Shown here one piece after another: positions 5,410-9,941 of a stretch of DNA of 9,941 nt (positions are counted from its first letter, which is position 1; every line of letters begins with the position of its first letter). The notes under the pieces were generated by a model. The model had not been told where the DNA came from. It was given only the letters and a program-made list of their open reading frames with translations, and did not search any database. Source of the DNA: Planktothrix sp. UBA8402 (GTDB lineage Bacteria > Cyanobacteriota > Cyanobacteriia > Cyanobacteriales > Microcoleaceae); contig DMPJ01000451.1 in assembly GCA_003456035.1 (NCBI GenBank), forward strand, positions 4,544 to 14,484, in the 5' to 3' direction. A program made the position numbers and the translations under genes.

Positions 5410-6141
5410 ATGAAACATATTCTCGTTATTATTCACCAACCCACTTCCGAGACTGGACGAGTGGGACAGATTCTAAAATCCTATGGTTATAAACTCGATA
5501 TTCGCCTTCCGAGTCATGGTCATAGTTTACCATCTCATTTAGAAAAACATGATGCAGTGATTGTGTTTGGGGGGCCAATGAGTGTCAATGATGAGAATAT
5601 TTTACCTCATATTCGCACAGAACTTAACTGGATTCCTCTAGTTTTGGATTCAAAAAAACCCTATTTAGGGATTTGTTTAGGTGCTCAACTATTAGCCAAA
5701 GTTTTAGGTGCAAAAGTATCTGTTCATCCCCAAGAAATTCAAGAAATTGGCTATTTTCCCATTACTCCAACTATAGAAGGGAAAGATTATTTTCACTCCC
5801 TAGAATATGTTTATCACTGGCATAAAGAAGGGTTTGAATTACCCTCTGGGGCAGTATTATTGGCAAGGGGAAAAACCTTTAACAACCAAGCATTTCGCTA
5901 TGGAAAAACAGCCTATGGTCTTCAGTTTCATCCTGAAATGACTGGGGAATTAATGCAGCGTTGGATTGAACGCGGAATGGAACAATTAACTTTACCTGGA
6001 AGCCAGTCTATCATAGAACAATTGAGAAGACACCGTTTGTATGGAATTCAAGGGGAAAAATGGTTAAGAACATTTATTCCGAGTTGGATAAATTCAATTC
6101 AGTCAGAACAAAACTTGCTGCCAGAAAAACGCTCGGCTTAA
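5410..6141 (+). CDS. Class I glutamine amidotransferase-like protein, 243 aa
   Basis: A single GATase domain with the full catalytic triad: Cys89 in the nucleophile elbow GICLGAQLLA (87-96), and His174 and Glu176 in LQFHPEMT (171-178). The oxyanion-strand motif is VFGGPMSVND (52-61). Such domains hydrolyse glutamine and pass ammonia to a partner synthase, or act as stand-alone hydrolases. The elbow GICLGAQ resembles GMP synthetase-type GATases rather than the peptidase C26/PuuD type. No synthase domain is fused and none is adjacent, so the substrate is unknown. The C-terminal tail of about 50 residues after the triad (HRLYGIQGEKWLRTFIPSW, 208-226, then a polar end) is typical of stand-alone GATase-like proteins. 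No signal peptide. No clear Shine-Dalgarno sequence precedes the ATG. Its 3' end converges on the UrtA-GGDEF gene 96 bp away. Confidence 0.85.
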   Translation: MKHILVIIHQPTSETGRVGQILKSYGYKLDIRLPSHGHSLPSHLEKHDAVIVFGGPMSVNDENILPHIRTELNWIPLVLDSKKPYLGICLGAQLLAKVLGAKVSVHPQEIQEIGYFPITPTIEGKDYFHSLEYVYHWHKEGFELPSGAVLLARGKTFNNQAFRYGKTAYGLQFHPEMTGELMQRWIERGMEQLTLPGSQSIIEQLRRHRLYGIQGEKWLRTFIPSWINSIQSEQNLLPEKRSA

Positions 6142-6145
6142 AATC

Positions 6146-6239
6146 AATAGGGAATAATGATTAATTTTTCAATTCTTCTAAAAAGATTCTATATCTTCCC
6201 CATTCGTAATTCGTAATTCGTAATTCGTAATTCCCTATT
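6146..6239. repeat. 10-bp perfect inverted repeat between convergent genes
   Basis: AATAGGGAAT (6146-6155) is the exact reverse complement of ATTCCCTATT (6230-6239). The left arm starts five bases after the amidotransferase stop, and the right arm overlaps the stop codon of the facing gene. The arms enclose an AT-rich spacer and the heptanucleotide array. It could form a hairpin at the ends of both transcripts, but no terminal T-run is present. Confidence 0.75.
6202..6229. repeat. Heptanucleotide tandem repeat ATTCGTA x 4
   Basis: Four perfect copies of ATTCGTA followed by a partial ATT. Short tandem heptamers are a known repeat class in cyanobacteria. Being an exact microsatellite between two convergent genes, copy number is likely to vary between strains. 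Confidence 0.95.
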
Positions 6240-8028
6240 AAACACAATGTAAACACCATTGATTTTTACCGTTATGTTTGGCTTGGTAAAGGGCTTTATC
6301 AGCTCCAGAAATCAACAATTCGGGAGAAGAATTTAACATGGGAATTTGACTGGCAACTCCTGAACTTAGTGTAACATAATCACTAACTAAAGAGTTTAAA
6401 TGGGGAATCTGAAGTTGTTGCACTTCCTGATTAATCCTACTAGCCACTTGTGAAGCATCCAATAAGGCGGTGCGGGGTAAGATTACGGCAAATTCTTCTC
6501 CCCCATAACGAGCGACAATATCACAACTATTTCTGACTGCTTTCTTAATTGCTTGAGCTACTTGTTGTAAACAGTAATCTCCTTTTTGATGGCCGTAAGT
6601 ATCATTATAATTTTTAAAATAATCAATATCACATAAAATTAAAGCTAAAGGAGTTTGAGTATTCAGATTTTGATTCCATAGGGATTTCAAGCATTCATTA
6701 AACCAATAGCGATTTGATAGTCTGGTTAAACTATCAGTAATTGCCATATATTTTAATTCTTTATTGACCTCTTGTAAGGCAATTTCCATCCTTTGGCGTT
6801 CTTCTATTTCAATTTTTAATTGTTGCATAGTCAGTTGTAACTTTAGGCTATTTTGCTCTAATAAACAACTATATTGAATTCCTTGCGATACCTCTGCTAA
6901 CATATCAATTACCAGATCAGTTTGAGGGAAATTTTTTAATTCTTCTACTCCTAACCAGGGTAAAGGTTTAATTAAATTAGGACTTTTCCAAATAATATCA
7001 AACTGTCTCAATTCTGAGACGCGACCAATATAACAGTGTTTCCATAAATGATGATTTGGTTCGATTTTAACTAATCCTCCTGGGGCATAAAAAGTTTGAT
7101 GATAAGCAGCTTTTCTGACGGCATCGGTTTCAAAACTTTTTGCAGTTTCCACAGATTGTTTCCAGAGATAAACTTGAAAATAAGCGGCTTCAATTGGGTC
7201 TGAAGTTACTCTGTCTTGACCATATAAGGCTTTAAAATTATTAACGAATTGTTGATTATGGGGGGTATTTAAACTTTGAAAATAGCTCCAACAGGCATAG
7301 TGACCCACACCTGCTTTGCCCATACTCTGAATTTCTGACTCGGAAATACTCATTGCCATAATTGGCAAATTTGATGGTTCAATTCCGGCATCATAATAGG
7401 TATTATAAAAATAAAAATTGCTATCTCCATTTAACGTATTAAAAATCACATCTGGCTTTAGATGTTTAATTTCCTCAACAATATCAATAAAATTTTTATC
7501 CCCACAGGGAAAATATTGTTCTCCTACAACTGTTCCGCCTTCTTGTTTGAGGAGGGATTTAACTAATTTATGAGCAGTTCGAGGAAATACATAATCTGAA
7601 CCTAATAAAAAAAATCGTTTTCCTAAGTTTTTTATTGACCAACTAATCACAGGTTGAATTTGTTGATTTAAACAAGAACCTGTATAAAAAATATTAGGAG
7701 AAGATTCTAAACCTTCATATTGAACTGGATACCATAGTAAAATATTAAATTGTTCAAATATAGGTTTAACTGCTTTGCGAGCAGTCGATGTCCAACACCC
7801 AAATACTGTTGCAACTTGATCGATTTCTAGTAATTTTCTGGCTTTGGTTTCATATACAAAAATATCGGAAGCTCCATCTTCAATAATTGGTTCAATTTTA
7901 TGTCCTAAAATTCCACCCTGACCATTAATTTCTGAGATCGCCATCAAAGTTGCTTCTAACAATGGTGTGGCGCTAATTGCCATTGTTCCAGTTAATGAAT
8001 ATAAAATCCCAACTTTTATTGTTTCCAT
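6238..8028 (-). CDS. UrtA-like ligand-binding domain fused to GGDEF diguanylate cyclase, 596 aa
   Basis: Residues 4-345 match the urea/short-chain amide binding proteins (UrtA/AmiC type, Peripla_BP_5): KVGILYSLTGTMAIS (5-19), PIIEDGASD (47-55), VFGCWTSTARKAVKPIFEQ (75-93), LLWYPVQYEG (97-106), GSDYVFPRTA (143-152), IFNTLNGDSN (195-204) and SDPIEAAYFQVYLWK (276-290). A heptad-like coiled coil (about 388-427) leads into a GGDEF domain: TDSLTRLSNR (431-440), metal-binding DIDYFKNYND (467-476) and an intact RYGGEEF (507-513), so the cyclase should be active. The inhibitory RxxD site reads NSCD, so c-di-GMP product inhibition is probably absent. There is no signal peptide or membrane segment, so ligand sensing should be intracellular. 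The ATG at 8028 has AAGGA 11-12 bases upstream and a TATAAT at 8081-8086. It is 130 bp downstream of the kinase gene on the same strand. Confidence 0.9.
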   Translation of the reverse strand: METIKVGILYSLTGTMAISATPLLEATLMAISEINGQGGILGHKIEPIIEDGASDIFVYETKARKLLEIDQVATVFGCWTSTARKAVKPIFEQFNILLWYPVQYEGLESSPNIFYTGSCLNQQIQPVISWSIKNLGKRFFLLGSDYVFPRTAHKLVKSLLKQEGGTVVGEQYFPCGDKNFIDIVEEIKHLKPDVIFNTLNGDSNFYFYNTYYDAGIEPSNLPIMAMSISESEIQSMGKAGVGHYACWSYFQSLNTPHNQQFVNNFKALYGQDRVTSDPIEAAYFQVYLWKQSVETAKSFETDAVRKAAYHQTFYAPGGLVKIEPNHHLWKHCYIGRVSELRQFDIIWKSPNLIKPLPWLGVEELKNFPQTDLVIDMLAEVSQGIQYSCLLEQNSLKLQLTMQQLKIEIEERQRMEIALQEVNKELKYMAITDSLTRLSNRYWFNECLKSLWNQNLNTQTPLALILCDIDYFKNYNDTYGHQKGDYCLQQVAQAIKKAVRNSCDIVARYGGEEFAVILPRTALLDASQVASRINQEVQQLQIPHLNSLVSDYVTLSSGVASQIPMLNSSPELLISGADKALYQAKHNGKNQWCLHCV

Positions 8029-8080
8029 AAAATTTAATATCCTTTAGAGTTTGGTATTGGTCAGAATCTTAACTGAAACA

Positions 8081-8086
8081 ATTATA
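8081..8086 (-). promoter_or_regulatory. Candidate -10 box TATAAT of the UrtA-GGDEF gene
   Basis: A perfect TATAAT on the minus strand, 52 bases before the start codon at 8028. No recognisable -35 sequence lies 16-18 bases upstream, so an activator-dependent or weak promoter is possible. No GTA-N8-TAC (NtcA) site was seen in the 130-bp gap. Confidence 0.35.
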
Positions 8087-8158
8087 TCGGTTTAATTTTG
8101 ACAGGGATTAAATAAATTTTCAGTTCGTTTGAATACCCTTATCAACTAGGGGAAACCA

Positions 8159-9941
8159 TTAACGAGTTTTTAAGATTAACTCATAGTCAAAAGGTTGGGA
8201 AGATTTGGAAACCACAACAACTTCATAATCACCAGAATCGGGTAAACTATCTGACCAACGGGTATTAGAAGAATCTTCTAATAGAAACTGTGATTTTTGT
8301 GTTCTACGAGGGGGATAAATTGAAAGTAAAGTTGATTGTTTTGGAGACTTTAAACGTACCTCTAAAACTTGATTTTTATTAAAGCGAGCAGTATAGATTT
8401 TCCCTTCCCCTGATTTTAACCTATTTTTTAAGGTTTTTCGAGTTTTTTTAGAAGCAAACTCTACCCGCTCCCAAGCAATTCCTGCTTCTAAATCTTTGAC
8501 TACATCATCGGTAAAAGCTTGCCAAACTTGTCCTATATATAACCCTAATAAATTAGCATTTCTCGATTGTTCTGGAAATAAATCAAAAAATTTGGCATCC
8601 GCTAAATCATATAAAGATTGACTACTTAAGCGTAACTGATAAACTGTTGCTTTTGATTGCTCTAGATCATTAATACTATAGGTTCCTAATTTTATTCGAG
8701 ATTGCTCACTAAGTTTAGCTAAACGTTGCAAAAATTCATCCGCAATTTGATCCCATTTTTCTCGCCAAATTGAATCCGAGGGTGTATCTGTTAAAATTCT
8801 TCCCCGTTGTTCAGGATAGCGAGCATAAAATTCTTCGTTAACTAAATCTACAAAAAAGTTAAAATCAATTCCTAATAAACGCCGTTTTTCTTGTAATAAT
8901 TCTTGTCGTTTTTCTTCTATTTTAGAGAGTTGGTTTAAATCCTGATTCGCATAATTATTTAACCAATAATGTCCTCCTAACCATCCAAAAATTCCCATAA
9001 TTAAGATTGAAATAAAGACAAATAAAGGCGTTTTAATATTAGAATATTTTCCGATTTGATTTGGTAAAGATTGGGGAGATAAACTCTGATTTTGCTGATT
9101 TTGGCTGATAGAAACTACCTGTAGAGGAGGGTTTGCAGAGGTTTCTGGGAGAGGATTTATTGCTGAAAGAGCCGCGAGAACCTCCGGGGCAGATGAAAAG
9201 CGATCGCTGTGACGATAAGCTAACATTTTATCTAAAATTTCCCCAAATTTTGGATTCAAATTAGTATATTTTCTCCAATTCCAAATTAAGGTTTGTGGAT
9301 CAATTAATTGTTGGGGTTCTTTTCCAGTTAATAATACTAACATTGTCGCCGCTAACGCATACAAATCACTATTCGGATAAACCACACCTAAACGCATTTG
9401 TTCATCGGGAGCATACCCGACTTTTCCTAACCTTGTGGGAGCAGGATTTTGACCCGGTTGTCCTGCTAATTCCGATTCTACTTTTGCTTGAATTAATTTA
9501 ACGCCACCGAAATCAATTAACATGGGTAAACCATCGGATTGACGTTGAATCATATTATCAGGAGAAATATCTCGATGAATGACTCCATAACTGTGAATAT
9601 AGTCCAATACGGGTAAAATTTGGACTAATAATTTAATCACTTCTGCTTCTGTAAAAGCGTGTTGATTCAGTAAACTGCGATAGTTAAAACCCTCAACATA
9701 ATCTTGAACAAAAAACAAATAACCTTTATTATCAATTGTTTCTCGAAATAACTCTCGAAATCGAGGAATTTGCAAATGTTTCAATTGATAGAGAATTTGC
9801 GCTTCTCGTTGAAATAATTCTTGAGATTTTTGCAAAGCAAAACTCCCTTGAACTTGGGGAGCAAATTCTTTTAAAACGCAAAGTTCATCAAACCGATGTT
9901 GGTCTTTTGCTAAATAAGTTCGTCCAAAACCCCCATGTCCT
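8159..9941 (-). CDS. Ser/Thr protein kinase with membrane anchor, 5' end outside window
   Basis: The frame stays open to the right edge, so the start is missing; 593 residues are visible. The kinase domain (to about residue 258) includes the glycine loop GHGGFGRTYLA (9908-9940), the ATP lysine in VLKEF (9869-9871), the HRD motif in VIHRDISPDN (Asp at 9569-9571), DFG in LIDFGGVK (Asp at 9512-9514) and a GYAPDEQ activation-segment end. All catalytic residues are present. A Ser/Gln/Pro-rich linker leads to one membrane helix (about 8963-9028, LFVFISILIMGIFGWLGG) and a helical region beginning with a charged stretch (KIEEKRQELLQEKRR). The chain ends in a predicted extracytoplasmic region with a beta-rich, PPC-like terminus (SGDYEVVVV...FDYELIL). 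By topology the kinase lies inside the cell and the C-terminal region outside. The TTG at 9833-9835 is internal, not a start. A HIP1 site lies at 9200-9207. Confidence 0.9.
   Translation of the reverse strand, partial: GHGGFGRTYLAKDQHRFDELCVLKEFAPQVQGSFALQKSQELFQREAQILYQLKHLQIPRFRELFRETIDNKGYLFFVQDYVEGFNYRSLLNQHAFTEAEVIKLLVQILPVLDYIHSYGVIHRDISPDNMIQRQSDGLPMLIDFGGVKLIQAKVESELAGQPGQNPAPTRLGKVGYAPDEQMRLGVVYPNSDLYALAATMLVLLTGKEPQQLIDPQTLIWNWRKYTNLNPKFGEILDKMLAYRHSDRFSSAPEVLAALSAINPLPETSANPPLQVVSISQNQQNQSLSPQSLPNQIGKYSNIKTPLFVFISILIMGIFGWLGGHYWLNNYANQDLNQLSKIEEKRQELLQEKRRLLGIDFNFFVDLVNEEFYARYPEQRGRILTDTPSDSIWREKWDQIADEFLQRLAKLSEQSRIKLGTYSINDLEQSKATVYQLRLSSQSLYDLADAKFFDLFPEQSRNANLLGLYIGQVWQAFTDDVVKDLEAGIAWERVEFASKKTRKTLKNRLKSGEGKIYTARFNKNQVLEVRLKSPKQSTLLSIYPPRRTQKSQFLLEDSSNTRWSDSLPDSGDYEVVVVSKSSQPFDYELILKTR
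9200..9207. other. HIP1 octamer GCGATCGC
   Basis: Third copy in the window, inside the kinase coding sequence near the end of the catalytic domain. Three copies in under 10 kb of AT-rich DNA far exceed chance. Confidence 0.9.

Noticed and set aside
5410..6141. PuuD-type gamma-glutamyl-GABA hydrolase
   Set aside because: The nucleophile elbow is GICLGAQ, of the GATase type, rather than the form expected in peptidase C26 enzymes. Adjacency to a GGT-like gene is not enough.
8029..8158. NtcA site upstream of the UrtA-GGDEF gene
   Set aside because: No GTA-N8-TAC was found on either strand; the nearest partial match keeps only the GTA half.
9295..9501. 68-residue plus-strand open frame
   Set aside because: It lies antisense within the kinase domain, whose catalytic motifs are clearly on the minus strand, and has no recognisable features.
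9833..9835. TTG as the start codon of the kinase
   Set aside because: The frame continues upstream to the window edge and encodes the glycine loop and the ATP-binding lysine, so the true start is outside the window.

Overview
The window looks like chromosomal DNA of a filamentous, low-GC cyanobacterium of the Planktothrix/Oscillatoria/Arthrospira kind. The evidence is three copies of the cyanobacterial HIP1 octamer GCGATCGC (4090, 4229, 9200), a KGK-domain protein and two DUF4168 proteins (families typical of cyanobacteria), a membrane-anchored Ser/Thr kinase, and AT-rich intergenic DNA crowded with small palindromic and tandem repeats. The genus is an inference, not a proof. No tRNA, rRNA, CRISPR array, transposase or phage gene is visible.

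Layout. (1) 1-3325, all genes on the minus strand: a partial direct repeat (1-106), a conserved cyanobacterial protein of unknown function (195-1019), a coding-like degraded remnant just upstream of it (about 1024-1262), a KGK-domain protein (1420-1887), a repeat-rich gap (1888-2295) with a 36-nt inverted repeat pair and a 2 x 68-bp tandem array, then two tandem paralogous exported DUF4168 proteins (2296-3325). (2) 3326-3687: a divergent intergenic region carrying a 105-bp element bounded by inverted repeats. (3) 3688-6141, plus strand: a gamma-glutamyltranspeptidase-family Ntn hydrolase without signal peptide and with a changed substrate-binding arginine, then a class I glutamine amidotransferase-like protein. 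(4) 6142-6237: a convergent gap with a heptanucleotide repeat inside a 10-bp inverted repeat. (5) 6238-9941, minus strand: an apparently cytoplasmic UrtA-like (urea/amide-binding) domain fused to a GGDEF diguanylate cyclase, and the C-terminal 593 residues of a Ser/Thr kinase whose start lies outside the window.

How the genes may work together. The two plus-strand enzymes and the UrtA-like cyclase all touch glutamyl, glutamine or amide chemistry. A local nitrogen-related theme is possible, but they are on opposite strands and no shared regulatory site was seen, so this is only a hypothesis. The cyclase and kinase are both signalling proteins on the same strand, separated by 130 bp. The most unusual single object is the soluble UrtA-GGDEF fusion, which would couple a small nitrogenous ligand inside the cell to c-di-GMP synthesis. 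No wholly new multi-gene system could be demonstrated from the sequence alone.
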